From contig NZ_LMUV01000002.1 in NCBI RefSeq assembly GCF_009765755.1, forward strand, positions 62,001 to 126,000: 64,000 nt of DNA. Reading direction: 5' to 3'. Origin of the DNA: Rhodanobacter sp. L36. Its GTDB lineage: Bacteria > Pseudomonadota > Gammaproteobacteria > Xanthomonadales > Rhodanobacteraceae. The notes under the pieces are model-generated. The model saw nothing but the letters and a program-made list of their open reading frames with translations, was not told the origin of the DNA and searched no databases. Shown here one piece after another: positions 1 to 9,587 of the stretch. Both the position numbers and the translations under genes were made by a program. Every line of letters begins with the position of its first letter. Positions within the stretch are counted from its first letter, which is position 1.

Positions 1-204
1 GACGCTGACTGTCTTGTGTTCAATGGCACCGAGCATGTGCGCCACGCGTTCGGATGCGGCGAGCTCGGAATTATGCCGCTGGCCATAGGCGACGCTCAGC
101 GCGTGTACTTGATAACCCTGCTCGCGCGCGAGCGCGATGGTGACCGCCGAATCCATGCCGCCGGAAACCAGCACGACTGCCTTGCGTAGAACATTCTGGG
201 ACAT
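1..204 (-). CDS. queC: 7-cyano-7-deazaguanine synthase QueC (3' end outside window)
   Basis: Only the first 68 codons are present; the gene runs off the left edge. QueC ligates ammonia to 7-carboxy-7-deazaguanine using ATP to give preQ0, in queuosine biosynthesis. The visible N-terminus carries the PP-loop ATP-binding signature SGGMDS (about residues 14-19), then an AYGQRH segment typical of QueC. The ATG at 204 is preceded by a purine-rich stretch. It follows queE on the same strand after an 83 bp gap, the usual tol-pal-queE-queC order of gammaproteobacteria. The identity rests on this N-terminal motif plus context. Confidence 0.88.
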   Translation of the reverse strand, partial: MSQNVLRKAVVLVSGGMDSAVTIALAREQGYQVHALSVAYGQRHNSELAASERVAHMLGAIEHKTVSV

Positions 205-287
205 CTTCTTGATCCAATCAGTGGCCGGTCACCGGCCGCGAACGCTACCAGCGAAGAGGCCGATGCGCATGATCGATAGCGCGCGGC

Positions 288-980
288 TCAATGGCCTGCG
301 GCGTCATTCCACAACAGCTTGTGCAACTGCATCTGAAAACGTACCGGCAACTTGTCGTCAATGATCCACTCCGCCAGTTCGCGCGGTTCGACGGCGCCGT
401 GTACCGGAGAAAAAAGCACCATGCAGCGCTCAGCCAACGCATGCTCGGCCACTTTCCCGCGCGCCCATTCGTAGTCGACGCGACTGGCGATCACGATCTT
501 GATCTGGTCGTGCGGCAGCAGATGGTCGAGGTTCGACCAGAGGTTGCGCGCGCTTTCGCCGGAGTCGGGTGCCTTGAGATCCATCACTTTTTTCACGCGA
601 TGATCGACGGTCGATACGTCGAGCGCGCCTGAAGTCTCCAACGAAACCTCGTAGCCTGCATCGCACAGCTTTCGCAGCAGCACGAGACAGCGTTTCTGAG
701 AAAGCGGCTCGCCGCCAGTCACGCAAACGTGATGCGCGCCGTAGGCGGCGACGGTTTCGAGAATGTCCTCGATGGCGTGCCAGTTACCGCCGTGGAACGA
801 GTATTCGGTATCGCACCACACACAACGCAGCGGACAACCAGTGAGCCGCACGAACACGGTGCGCCAACCGATCGCATCGGCTTCGCCCTGGATCGAATGG
901 AAAATTTCGGTAAGGCGCAGCCGTTCGGCAACGGCGGGAGCAGACAGGGAAGACGCCACGCGTGCGTCGTCAACGCTCAC
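288..980 (-). CDS. queE: 7-carboxy-7-deazaguanine synthase QueE
   Basis: Radical SAM enzyme that converts 6-carboxy-tetrahydropterin to 7-carboxy-7-deazaguanine, upstream of QueC in the queuosine pathway. From the chosen start the product is about 230 aa. It has the FHSIQGE segment (27-33) and the iron-sulfur CX3CX2C motif at C49, C53 and C56, followed by a TGGEP SAM-binding motif. The frame opens at an ATG at 1037, but that start lies inside cpoB. A GTG at 980 lies 11 bp beyond the cpoB stop and gives the normal family length, so I prefer it, although no clear ribosome-binding site precedes it. Probably co-transcribed with cpoB. Confidence 0.88.
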   Translation of the reverse strand: MSVDDARVASSLSAPAVAERLRLTEIFHSIQGEADAIGWRTVFVRLTGCPLRCVWCDTEYSFHGGNWHAIEDILETVAAYGAHHVCVTGGEPLSQKRCLVLLRKLCDAGYEVSLETSGALDVSTVDHRVKKVMDLKAPDSGESARNLWSNLDHLLPHDQIKIVIASRVDYEWARGKVAEHALAERCMVLFSPVHGAVEPRELAEWIIDDKLPVRFQMQLHKLLWNDAAGH

Positions 981-990
981 CGCAAGACAC

Positions 991-1848
991 TCAGTTCGCC
1001 GACTGCAGCTGGATGCGTTGCAGGCGTTCCTGGGCAAGGCTGGCTGCCTTGGAACCCGGATATTTAGTGGTGACGCTGGTCAAAGATGCTTTTGCCGCCG
1101 CGTCCTGCTTGAGTTCAAGCTGGCTGTAACCGACCTTGAGCAAGGCGTCCGGCGCCTTGTCGCTCTGCGGGAACTGGCTGAGCAGATGCTGGAAGGATTC
1201 GAGCGCGACCGGGTAGTTCATCGTCACGTAGTACGACTCGCCGAGCCAGTACCACGCGTTCGGCGTGAGCGGCTGATTCGGATATTGCTGGATGAAGCTG
1301 CGAAACGAACGCGACGCCTGCACATAGTCGCCAGCACGCAACGCCTTGAAAGCCACGTCATACGAAGCCTGCGCTGCGGCGGGATCGGCGCTTGGACCAC
1401 CGCCGTTATCTGCGGACGGGGCTGCACTCGCGTTCTGCGCCGGTGCGACCGGAGGATTGTCGTCGCCATGACGAGCCGTCGTCTGCGCATTGGCAGCAGC
1501 GACGGGTGCGCCAGGTCCTGATGCACCTGAACCTTCGAGCCGGCCAAGCCTTGCGTCGATGTCGGTGTACTGAGCCTTGTTCTTGTCGTTGAGTTCCTGC
1601 ATCTGATGCTGCAGTTCCTCGATCTGACCCTGCAATTGCTGCACCTGCGCCTGCAGTTGCTGCATCTGGTTGACCATGCCGATGCCGGATTGGTCTTTAT
1701 TCTGTGCCTGCTGTTCCAGACGTGCGACGCGGTCGGCGAGGCTCAGCCTCGAGTCCTGCGCGAATGCCGGAAACGCGAACAGCATGGCGGACGCGATCGC
1801 GCCCGCCATGCTGTACCTGGCTGCAAAGCTGTTAGCCAGTCGCTTCAT
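991..1848 (-). CDS. cpoB: Cell division coordinator CpoB (YbgF), TPR protein
   Basis: Periplasmic Tol-Pal accessory protein that in E. coli coordinates peptidoglycan synthesis with outer-membrane constriction. The 285 aa product has a signal peptide ending AFA at residue 30, a glutamine-rich coiled coil at about 34-105 (the trimerisation part in the family), a low-complexity Ala/Pro/Asn linker, and C-terminal TPR repeats from about 160 to the end. A GTG at 1851 directly precedes the ATG at 1848; I take the ATG. The gene begins within 4 bp of the pal stop, so the two are translationally close. Last member of the tol-pal group before queE. Confidence 0.92.
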   Translation of the reverse strand: MKRLANSFAARYSMAGAIASAMLFAFPAFAQDSRLSLADRVARLEQQAQNKDQSGIGMVNQMQQLQAQVQQLQGQIEELQHQMQELNDKNKAQYTDIDARLGRLEGSGASGPGAPVAAANAQTTARHGDDNPPVAPAQNASAAPSADNGGGPSADPAAAQASYDVAFKALRAGDYVQASRSFRSFIQQYPNQPLTPNAWYWLGESYYVTMNYPVALESFQHLLSQFPQSDKAPDALLKVGYSQLELKQDAAAKASLTSVTTKYPGSKAASLAQERLQRIQLQSAN

Positions 1849-1851
1849 CAC

Positions 1852-2361
1852 TTACTGCGCCGTGTAGACGATCTCGACGCGACGATTCTTGCCCCAGCAA
1901 TCCTCGTTGTGCTCGCGGCAAACCGGCTTCTCTTTGCCATAGCTGATCACTTCGAGCTGGCTGGCCGAACCACCGGCTGCCTGCAACGCGCTGGAAACTG
2001 CATTGCCACGACGCTCGCCGAGGCCCAGGTTGTACTCGCGCGTGCCGCGCTCGTCGGTGTTGCCTTCGAGACGGATGTGGGACATCGGGCGATCCTGCAG
2101 GTACTTGGCGTGGCACGCCATGATCTGCTGGAACTCCGGCTTGATTTCGGTCTTGTCGAAATCGAAGTACACGACGCGCTGACGGAGGCAGGCATCGGTA
2201 TCGAGATCTTGCGGACCATACTTACCATCCGAGGTCGGAGCCTGGGTCTGGGTGGTCTGCTCTTCAGCCATCGGCGGCTGCGGCTTGACCTGCTTCTTCT
2301 GGCAGGCGGCCGCACCCACGCAAAGCAGGGCGACAAGGGCAATGCGAACGGTCTTATTCAT
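1852..2361 (-). CDS. pal: Peptidoglycan-associated lipoprotein Pal
   Basis: Outer-membrane lipoprotein that binds peptidoglycan and TolB and holds the envelope together during division. The 169 aa product has a lipoprotein signal with probable lipidated Cys20 (preceded by GAAA, a weak lipobox). A short Gln/Pro linker follows, then an OmpA-like domain from about residue 60. The peptidoglycan-binding signature NTDERGT lies at 101-107, with the paired Arg at 117-118 and NRRVE near the C-terminus. Two extra Cys (C148 and C155) may form a disulfide. Separated from tolB by 246 bp that contain a candidate pal promoter. Confidence 0.95.
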   Translation of the reverse strand: MNKTVRIALVALLCVGAAACQKKQVKPQPPMAEEQTTQTQAPTSDGKYGPQDLDTDACLRQRVVYFDFDKTEIKPEFQQIMACHAKYLQDRPMSHIRLEGNTDERGTREYNLGLGERRGNAVSSALQAAGGSASQLEVISYGKEKPVCREHNEDCWGKNRRVEIVYTAQ

Positions 2362-2449
2362 GGTGACGTTCCTTACGGGTTGAGTTCCGACAAACGATGA
2401 CGATCAGGGTAAACATGCAGCGCGCCGGTGGGCCGGCTGTTATTTGCCA

Positions 2450-2479
2450 ATTATAAGGGCCGGCAACGCACGATGTGCA
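2450..2479 (-). promoter_or_regulatory. Candidate sigma-70 promoter for pal
   Basis: On the minus strand a perfect TATAAT lies at 2455-2450. It is preceded by an 18 bp spacer and TGCACA (2479-2474; 4 of 6 to the -35 consensus). The predicted leader to the pal ATG is about 80 nt. The -35 and spacer lie inside the hairpin at 2457-2489. This would let pal be expressed apart from tolQRAB. Motif evidence only. Confidence 0.45.
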
Positions 2480-2489
2480 TTGCCGGCCC
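2457..2489 (-). terminator. Strong hairpin between tolB and pal (possible attenuator)
   Basis: GGGCCGGCAACGCA pairs with TGCATTGCCGGCCC (14 bp stem with one G-T pair, 5 nt loop). On the minus strand it follows tolB by about 120 bp and is trailed by TTATAATT rather than a clean T-run. It is therefore more likely a partial terminator or mRNA-stabilising structure than a full stop. Confidence 0.45.
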
Positions 2490-2607
2490 GACTGGCGTGA
2501 CGCGATGAAGCGCCACGTCCGAATACCGAAACGCGCCAATGACGCTGCTCGGGCCCTGTCCCTGGGCGGGTTATACCGTCGCATTTTCACGCGACGACAT
2601 GGATAAA

Positions 2608-3945
2608 TCAGTGCTGCCGGTATGGACCCCAGGCCGGTTCGCGCACGTCGCCATCGGAAAGAACAAGGCGCTGGCGAACGTTGCCATCGGCCGACACGGA
2701 GTACAGCACGCCGCGGCTTCCCTCGGTGGCGGCGTACAGCAGCATGCTTGCGTTTGGTGCGAAACTCGGGGATTCGTCATAAGGGCCCGGCGAAACGAAT
2801 CGCACTTGGCCGCCCAGACTCTGATCCATGATCGCTATACGATACACGTTCCCGTTGCCCTGCACCATGGCGATCTGCTTGCCGTCGTAGCCCACCGAGA
2901 CATTCTGGTTGTTCTGCCCCTGGAAACTGATCCGCTGAGCTGCACCGCCGCTGGCGGAAACCTGATAAATCTGCGGGCGACCGGAGCGATCCGACGTGAA
3001 GTAGATGGTCTGGCCATCCGGAGCCCAGACCGGCTGGGTATCGATCGACAGGCTGTTGGTCAAACGCGTTTCTTCGCGAGTCGCCATATTCAGCGAATAG
3101 AGCTCGAGGTTGCCCACGAAGGACAACGCCACCGCCAGCTTGCTTCCATCCGGAGACCACGACGGTGCGCCGTTGATGCCCTTGCGATGCGATTCGATCA
3201 GCTGGCGCGAACCGGTCGTGATGTCCTGCACATAGATGTTGGAGTTGCCGCTCTCGAACGAAACGTAGGCGATCTTGTTGCCGTCCGGCGACCAAGCCGG
3301 CGACAGCAGCGACTCCTTGGAGCGCGCCACGACCTGCGGGTTGAAACCATCCGAATCCGCAACGAGCAGTGAATAGGTCGTGTTGTTGCCCAGGCCCACC
3401 GCGGTGATGTAGGCGATGCGCGTCCAGAACGCGCCGCGCACGCCGGTAATCTTCTGATAGATGATGTCCGCGATCTGATGAGCCACGTTACGCAGATCAC
3501 CCGCCGGTGCCGGCGGCATCGCCTGCGACAAGAGGCTCTGCTGCTTGTTGACGTCCCACAGTTCGTATTCAACCTGCACCATGCCGTTGCCGGCATCCTT
3601 GATGCGGCCCACGGTGATGTAATCCTGTTTCAGCAACCGCCACGTCGCGAACTTGATGTCCGAACCTTGTGCCGGCGCTTCGACGATGTCGCTCTTGGCA
3701 AGCGAACGGAATTTGCCCGAACGATTGAAGTCGCTGCGGATCACATCGCCGATATCGGTGGCCATCGACGCTCCGCCCTGCTGCGCGAACGGGACGATAG
3801 TGATCGGTATGGCCGTCTTGGTGCCGCCCACGATCTGTACGTTCAGGGGCTGGGACTGGGCACTGACCTGACCGGCGAACAACGCCATCAGGGCAACCAG
3901 TACGACGGCGAAGCGGGAAGTTAGTTTGCGCATGGGCTTGATCAT
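2608..3945 (-). CDS. tolB: Tol-Pal system protein TolB
   Basis: Periplasmic protein that shuttles between Pal and TolA. The 445 aa product has a signal peptide ending VSAQ near residue 30 (from a possible internal start at Met5 the signal looks cleaner). An N-terminal alpha/beta domain ends at about 170. A six-bladed beta-propeller built of repeated PAWSPDG/PSWSPDG/PVWAPDG blades follows. The ATG at 3945 overlaps the tolA stop in an ATGA junction, which supports this start and translational coupling. Confidence 0.95.
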   Translation of the reverse strand: MIKPMRKLTSRFAVVLVALMALFAGQVSAQSQPLNVQIVGGTKTAIPITIVPFAQQGGASMATDIGDVIRSDFNRSGKFRSLAKSDIVEAPAQGSDIKFATWRLLKQDYITVGRIKDAGNGMVQVEYELWDVNKQQSLLSQAMPPAPAGDLRNVAHQIADIIYQKITGVRGAFWTRIAYITAVGLGNNTTYSLLVADSDGFNPQVVARSKESLLSPAWSPDGNKIAYVSFESGNSNIYVQDITTGSRQLIESHRKGINGAPSWSPDGSKLAVALSFVGNLELYSLNMATREETRLTNSLSIDTQPVWAPDGQTIYFTSDRSGRPQIYQVSASGGAAQRISFQGQNNQNVSVGYDGKQIAMVQGNGNVYRIAIMDQSLGGQVRFVSPGPYDESPSFAPNASMLLYAATEGSRGVLYSVSADGNVRQRLVLSDGDVREPAWGPYRQH

Positions 3946-4869
3946 TGCGGCCTGAAGGTGAAGGTGAGGTTGCGCTGGAACACTTTTTCGAAGCCCTTGT
4001 ACGGCAACGTCTTGGTACGCAGCACCGCATTTTCGACCGAGCGCCGGCCGGCGTCGTCATAAGGACAACTGGAATCAGCCGTGGCGCTCAACACGTCGCC
4101 GCCCGGCGATTGCACGATGTTCACCTCGCAAGACGCCGAGGCTATGTTATCCGGCCGCAACCAATTGGGCGTGACCGCATTCTGAATGGCCGCGGCGTAC
4201 TCGGAACTCAAATCGCTGTCCGCGCTGTTGGTGCCGCTTTGTACCTGATGCGCATCCGGCAGGTCGGGTTGCGAATCGTCCGCTGCGCTCTTCAGGTCTT
4301 CCATCTGTTGCTTGGCCTGCTTCGCCTTGTTGTCCAGCGTCTTGGTTTGTGCCGAAGCGGCGTCCATCTTGGCGAACAACGCATCGAGCTTTTTCTTCTG
4401 CTCTTCTTTCTTCGCTGCCTGCGCGTCGATTTCCGACTGTCGCTGACGTTCCTTCTCATCCTGCAACTGCTTGGCGTCGTCAGCCTTTTGCGGCGCGTCC
4501 TCCACCACTTTTTCCTGATCCTTCACGTCGATCTGTTTCGGCGGAGGCGGCAGCGTTTTCACCACCGGCGTTTCCGGTTGCGGCGGGGTCGGCGGCGGCA
4601 CAGCGGGCGGAGGCGGCACGGTATTCGGAATCGGCTTGGCCTTCACCGCCTTGGGCGGCGGGCTGCCGGTAGGGCCGATGAAAACGGCCTGGATCACCTG
4701 CCCCTGCAACTGCAAGGGTTTCGAACAGGTGATCGGATTCATCGACGCCGGCAGGCCCAGCGCGGTGATGAAGTTTTCATAGCTTGTGCAAGGCAGGATC
4801 GCGAGAAACAGGAACGCGACGATGCCGATGTGCAGGATGGCGGAGACAACGACCGCCTTCGACGTGCCC

Positions 4870-4883
<14 letters not shown>
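3942..4883 (-). CDS. tolA: Cell envelope integrity protein TolA
   Basis: Inner-membrane protein that spans the periplasm and transmits energy from TolQR. The 313 aa product has one membrane helix (about 9-31) with the S14/H18 pair expected for TolQR contact. A proline-rich stretch (about 75-110) precedes a long Lys/Glu/Gln coiled coil (about 115-205). The C-terminal domain III carries a Cys pair (ASCEV and SSCPY) typical of its disulfide. Unusually, the segment just outside the membrane has two further cysteines (C32, C53) and no polar linker. Overlaps tolR by 14 bp and tolB by 4 bp. Confidence 0.93.
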
Positions 4884-5328
<445 letters not shown>

Positions 5329-5340
5329 GACGTACTCCGC

Positions 5341-6027
5341 TCAGACCACGTCGTCGGTCTGGATCTGACGCTGCAGCACCGAGGAAAACTCTTCCTGGAA
5401 CACGTCATAGCGCGAGGCGATACGCTCGACCTTGGTGGCGTAGCGGTTGTACGCCCACTGCGCCGGGATGGCGGCAAACAGGCCCATCGCGGTCGCGATC
5501 AGCGCTTCGGAAATATGCGGGGCGACCACGGCAATCGTCACGTCCTTCATGTCGCCCAAGCCCTGGAACGCGCCCATGATTCCCCACACGGTGCCGAACA
5601 GACCGACGTACGGGCTGATCGAACCGACGTTGGCGAGAAACTCCAGGTTGCGTTCAAGCCGGCCGATTTCGCGCGTACCGGCGACCTGCATCGCGCGCTC
5701 GGAACCCTCGACCACACTGCGCGTGTCGTGCGTCTTGCGCTGGCGCTGGCGGGCGAATTCGCGAAAGCCGGATTCGAAGATGTTTTCGATGCCGCCATTG
5801 CTGGCACCGCGATTGCTGACTTCGCGAAACAGCTGAGCCAGATCGCCGCCGGACCAGAAGCGTTCCTCGAACGCCTCGGCGTTTTCCATCGCCGCCTTGG
5901 TCTGCGAATACTTGCGTACGATGATCACCCACGACATGAAGGAGAACACCAGCAGGACGGCCAGCACCAGTTGAACTGGCAGGCTCGAGTCCGCGATCAG
6001 CGAGAAAATGTTCAGTCCACCGTTCAT
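5341..6027 (-). CDS. tolQ: Tol-Pal motor protein TolQ (ExbB/MotA family)
   Basis: Polytopic proton-channel subunit of the Tol motor. The 228 aa product has a first membrane helix at about 18-38, a cytoplasmic loop of about 100 residues, and two C-terminal helices. Those helices include the family block YVGLFGTVWGIMGAF and ISEALIATAMGLFAAIPA, which carry the conserved small and Thr residues lining the channel. It follows ybgC after 52 bp, the usual ybgC-tolQ order. Confidence 0.95.
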   Translation of the reverse strand: MNGGLNIFSLIADSSLPVQLVLAVLLVFSFMSWVIIVRKYSQTKAAMENAEAFEERFWSGGDLAQLFREVSNRGASNGGIENIFESGFREFARQRQRKTHDTRSVVEGSERAMQVAGTREIGRLERNLEFLANVGSISPYVGLFGTVWGIMGAFQGLGDMKDVTIAVVAPHISEALIATAMGLFAAIPAQWAYNRYATKVERIASRYDVFQEEFSSVLQRQIQTDDVV

Positions 6028-6079
6028 TGCTTGAGTGTTCTCCGCCCGTGGGCTTGTGAGTCAGGTTGCGCGTGAATCT

Positions 6080-6505
6080 TCAAGGATCAGTCGCAGGAAT
6101 CAGGTCGTTCGGGATCGGGGCCGCACGCATGCGATGCATGTCCACGCAGGCCACACGCACCGTCGCGCGAATCAGGCTGCTGCCGTCCGCGCGCGTGATC
6201 GTCTGGGTGAACAGGATACTGGCTGCGCGCCGTTCTTTGACTTCCACTGTTACCGACAGTTCATCATCCAGCAGGGCGGCCTTGAGGAAATCGATCTGCA
6301 TGTCGCGAACCATGAAAGCTAGCCCGGTCGCCTGCTTGAACGCCGACTGATCCACGCCGAGCGATCGCATCCACTCGCTGCGTGCACGTTCCATGAAACG
6401 CAGGTAGCTGGCGTGATAGACCACGCCGCCGGCATCCGTGTCTTCCCAATAGACACGTACGGACCAGCAAAAGGGCGAAACGGGATGGACGTCTGCAACG
6501 GGCAT
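6080..6505 (-). CDS. ybgC: Acyl-CoA thioesterase YbgC (tol-pal associated)
   Basis: Hotdog-fold 4-hydroxybenzoyl-CoA thioesterase family enzyme acting on short or medium acyl-CoA. The EDTDAGGVVYHASY block contains the catalytic Asp (D24 here, equivalent to D18 in E. coli). The frame opens at a TTG at 6529 inside ruvB, but the ATG at 6505 is preceded by GAGGA at proper spacing, so I use it (141 aa). It starts 11 bp beyond the ruvB stop and leads the tolQRAB genes. Confidence 0.93.
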   Translation of the reverse strand: MPVADVHPVSPFCWSVRVYWEDTDAGGVVYHASYLRFMERARSEWMRSLGVDQSAFKQATGLAFMVRDMQIDFLKAALLDDELSVTVEVKERRAASILFTQTITRADGSSLIRATVRVACVDMHRMRAAPIPNDLIPATDP

Positions 6506-6515
6506 TTGATCGTCC

Positions 6516-7553
6516 TCAGCTTTCGACAAACAGATCGCCCGCCTGTGCCTGACGCGGCGGCGGCACCAGACCGAGATGGCGCCAGCCCTTCGCGCTCACC
6601 ATGCGGCCGCGCGCGGTACGAATGAGATAACCCTGCTGGATGAGATACGGCTCGACCACGTCTTCCAGCGTGCCGCGATCCTCGCTGAGCGCAGCGGCCA
6701 ACGACTCCACACCGACCGGGCCGCCATCGAAATTCTCGATGATCAGGCTGAGCATGCGTCGATCCAGTTCGTCGAAACCTTCGGGATCGATCTTCAGCAT
6801 GTCCAGCGCGGCGTTGGCGACGACCAGCGTGATCTCGCCGTCGGCGCGCACCTCGGCGTAATCGCGCACGCGACGCAGCAGACGATTGGCGATGCGCGGC
6901 GTGCCGCGTGAACGGCGGGCGATTTCCTGAGCGCCTTCCATCGCGCAGACGATGCCGAGAATCTTCGCCGCGCGGCGCACGATGGCGGTGAGCTCTTCGG
7001 CCGTATAGAACTCCAATCGCAGCACGATGCCGAAACGGTCGCGCAGTGGTGCCGTGAGCATGCCCGCGCGCGTGGTCGCGCCGATCAGTGTGAACGGCGG
7101 AAGGTCCAGCTTGATCGATCGCGCGGCAGGCCCTTCGCCGATCATGATATCGATCTGGAAATCTTCCATCGCCGGATAGAGCACTTCCTCGACCACGGGC
7201 GACAAGCGGTGAATTTCGTCGACGAACAAGACGTCGTTCGCTTCAAGGTTGGTCAACAGCGCGGCCAGATCGCCCGCGCGTTCGAGCACCGGGCCGGAAG
7301 TGGATCGTACGTTGACGCCCAGTTCGTTCGCGATCACGTGGCTCAGCGTGGTCTTGCCCAAGCCCGGCGGGCCGAAGATCAACACGTGATCGAGCGCACC
7401 ACCGCGTTTCTTCGCCGCCTCGATGTAGATCGACAACTGTTCGCGCACTGCCTGCTGGCCGAGATACTCGGACAGCCGCTTCGGCCGGATGGTGGCTTCC
7501 AGCGCCTCGTCGTCGAGCTGGGCTGCAGCAGTGATGATGCGGTGTTCGGTCAT
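6516..7553 (-). CDS. ruvB: Holliday junction branch migration ATPase RuvB
   Basis: AAA+ motor that drives branch migration with RuvA. The 345 aa product has Walker [10 protein letters not shown] at 61-69, Walker B DEIH at 112-115 and the sensor region with TTRAGML. A C-terminal winged helix with [13 protein letters not shown] contacts DNA. Length and sequence are typical. In this genome it is separated from ruvCA by two kup genes, so it may have its own promoter in the 89 bp upstream gap. That gap also contains a heptamer repeat. Confidence 0.97.
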   Translation of the reverse strand: MTEHRIITAAAQLDDEALEATIRPKRLSEYLGQQAVREQLSIYIEAAKKRGGALDHVLIFGPPGLGKTTLSHVIANELGVNVRSTSGPVLERAGDLAALLTNLEANDVLFVDEIHRLSPVVEEVLYPAMEDFQIDIMIGEGPAARSIKLDLPPFTLIGATTRAGMLTAPLRDRFGIVLRLEFYTAEELTAIVRRAAKILGIVCAMEGAQEIARRSRGTPRIANRLLRRVRDYAEVRADGEITLVVANAALDMLKIDPEGFDELDRRMLSLIIENFDGGPVGVESLAAALSEDRGTLEDVVEPYLIQQGYLIRTARGRMVSAKGWRHLGLVPPPRQAQAGDLFVES

Positions 7554-7566
7554 GCGTGGATTATGC

Positions 7567-7594
7567 GGGGAACGGGGAACGGGGAACAGGGAAC
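7567..7594 (+). repeat. G-rich heptamer tandem repeat upstream of ruvB
   Basis: Four consecutive heptamers read GGGGAAC three times and then AGGGAAC. It lies between the kup1 stop and the ruvB start. The unit resembles the GGGAATC heptamers at 29840-29860 and 32248-32276. Confidence 0.8.
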
Positions 7595-7642
7595 GGAATC
7601 TGGCGAGAACAGGAAGACGAGCATCGCTCGCTTCGCTCCGTT

Positions 7643-9532
7643 CTAGATTTCCACCTGCGCGCCGAGTTCGATCAACCGGTTGCCGGGGATCTGGAAGAAC
7701 GCCGTGGCCGGCATCGCGTTGCGCGTCATGAACACGAAAAGCCGATCGCGCCAGATCACCATGCCCGGCCGGCGACGGTCGGCGACGATGTTTTCGCGCG
7801 AGAGGAAAAACGTGGTGTCCATCATGTCGAACGGCAGGCCTTCGCTACCGCATATCGAAAGCGCCAATGGAACATTTGGATCTTCCGCGAAACCGAAGCG
7901 CAGTTCGAGCGTGAAGAAATCCCCGTGCAGCGACGTGAGATGGATGCGCTCGCCCGGTTCGGCCAATGGCGTTTCCAGCACCTCGACCGTCAGCAGGACG
8001 TTGCGCTCGTGCAGCACCTTGTTGTGTTTGAGGTTGTGCAGCAACGCATGCGGCACCGAATCCTGATTGCCGGTGAGAAACACCGCCGTGCCCGGCACAC
8101 GATGCGGCGGATGTTCACTGATCGCGTCGATGAATGGTTTCAAGGCAAGCCCTGACTGCTTGATCTCGCGCATCAGCAGTTCGCGGCCGCGACGCCACGT
8201 GGTCATGGTGGTGAACACGACCACGCCCAGCGCCAGCGGAAACCATCCGCCGAATTCGATCTTGATCAGGTTGGCGCTGAAGAACGACAGATCGATCAGC
8301 AAAAACAGTGCGCCGACAGCGATCACCAGAAACCGGTTCCAGCCCCATTGATAGCGCGCGACCACCAGCGCCAGCAGCGAGGTGATCGCCATGGTGCCGG
8401 TGACGGCGATGCCGTACGCCGCGCCCAGATTGTCGGACGAGCGGAATCCGATTACCGCCAGCATCACCATGATCAGCAGGAAATAATTCACCCAAGGCAC
8501 GAACACCTGCCCCGACATTTCGCTCGACGTATGCACCACCGACATGCGCGGTGAATACCCCAGTGCCATCGCCTCGCGCGTCATCGAGAATGCGCCGGAG
8601 ATCACCGCCTGCGACGCGATCACCGCGGCCACGCATGCGAGCGCGATCATCGGCATCCGCAGCAGGTCGGGCACCATGCGGACGAAGGGATTGTCGATCG
8701 CCTGAGGGTGGTCGAGCAGCATGGCACCCTGCCCGAAATAATTGAGTACCAGCGCCGGCAGCACGAAGCTGAACCATGCCAGCCGGATGGGTTTCTTGCC
8801 GAAATGACCCATGTCCGCATACAGCGCTTCGGCACCCGTCAACGCCAGCACCACGCCGCCCAGCGCGAGGAACGCACCGAATCCGTGTGTCTGGAAAAAC
8901 CGCACGCCGTGACGCGGATCGAGCGCGTACAGCACATGCGGATTGCGCGCGATCATGTGCAGCCCGAGCAGCGCGATCGCAACGAACCACACCACCATGA
9001 TCGGCCCGAACATCCGCCCGACGTGTGCGGTGCCGCCGCGCTGGATGAGAAACAGAAACAGCAGGATGACCAGCGAAATCGGCACCACCCAATGCGAAAG
9101 ATGCGGCGCGACCACCTTCAGGCCTTCGACCGCCGACAGCACCGACATCGCCGGCGTGATCACGCCATCGCCATAGAACAGCGATGCGCCGAAAATACCC
9201 AGGATTGCGATGATCCAGCGCAACCGCGGCTGCTCGCGCACGCTGCGTTGGGCCAGCGCCATCAGCGCCATGATGCCGCCTTCGCCCTTGTTGTCCGCGC
9301 GCATGATGAACACGACGTACTTCAGCGACACCACCAGAATCTGCGCCCAGAAGATCAGCGACAGCACGCCGTAGATGTTTTCCGGCGTGGGCATCATGCC
9401 GTCGTGCGTCAACGTCTGGTTGAGCGTGTACAGCGGGCTGGTGCCGATGTCGCCGTAAACCACGCCGATCGCGCCGAGTGCCAGCGCCGTCATGCGGGAC
9501 GGCCGTTCGCCGGAAATTGCGGTAGATGTCAT
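7643..9532 (-). CDS. kup: Kup family potassium uptake transporter (copy 1)
   Basis: Low-affinity K+/H+ symporter of the KUP/HAK/KT family. The 629 aa product begins with the family signature [17 protein letters not shown] at about 20-36. About twelve membrane helices run to about 440, and a cytoplasmic C-terminal domain ends [18 protein letters not shown]. It is the downstream copy of a tandem pair with the gene at 9588-11516; the last 18 residues are identical in both. The two lie 55 bp apart, so they are probably co-transcribed. Confidence 0.93.
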   Translation of the reverse strand: MTSTAISGERPSRMTALALGAIGVVYGDIGTSPLYTLNQTLTHDGMMPTPENIYGVLSLIFWAQILVVSLKYVVFIMRADNKGEGGIMALMALAQRSVREQPRLRWIIAILGIFGASLFYGDGVITPAMSVLSAVEGLKVVAPHLSHWVVPISLVILLFLFLIQRGGTAHVGRMFGPIMVVWFVAIALLGLHMIARNPHVLYALDPRHGVRFFQTHGFGAFLALGGVVLALTGAEALYADMGHFGKKPIRLAWFSFVLPALVLNYFGQGAMLLDHPQAIDNPFVRMVPDLLRMPMIALACVAAVIASQAVISGAFSMTREAMALGYSPRMSVVHTSSEMSGQVFVPWVNYFLLIMVMLAVIGFRSSDNLGAAYGIAVTGTMAITSLLALVVARYQWGWNRFLVIAVGALFLLIDLSFFSANLIKIEFGGWFPLALGVVVFTTMTTWRRGRELLMREIKQSGLALKPFIDAISEHPPHRVPGTAVFLTGNQDSVPHALLHNLKHNKVLHERNVLLTVEVLETPLAEPGERIHLTSLHGDFFTLELRFGFAEDPNVPLALSICGSEGLPFDMMDTTFFLSRENIVADRRRPGMVIWRDRLFVFMTRNAMPATAFFQIPGNRLIELGAQVEI

Positions 9533-9587
9533 GGTCGGGATGGAATCATCGGAAGCGAAGGACGAGGCAGGATGAACCTGGTCTGTG

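Noticed and set aside
981-1037. ATG at 1037 as the queE start
   Set aside because: It lies inside the 3' end of cpoB and adds an N-terminus without family similarity; the GTG at 980 gives the normal length.
7567-7594. Heptamer repeats as a CRISPR array
   Set aside because: Units are 7 bp without spacers and there are no cas genes.
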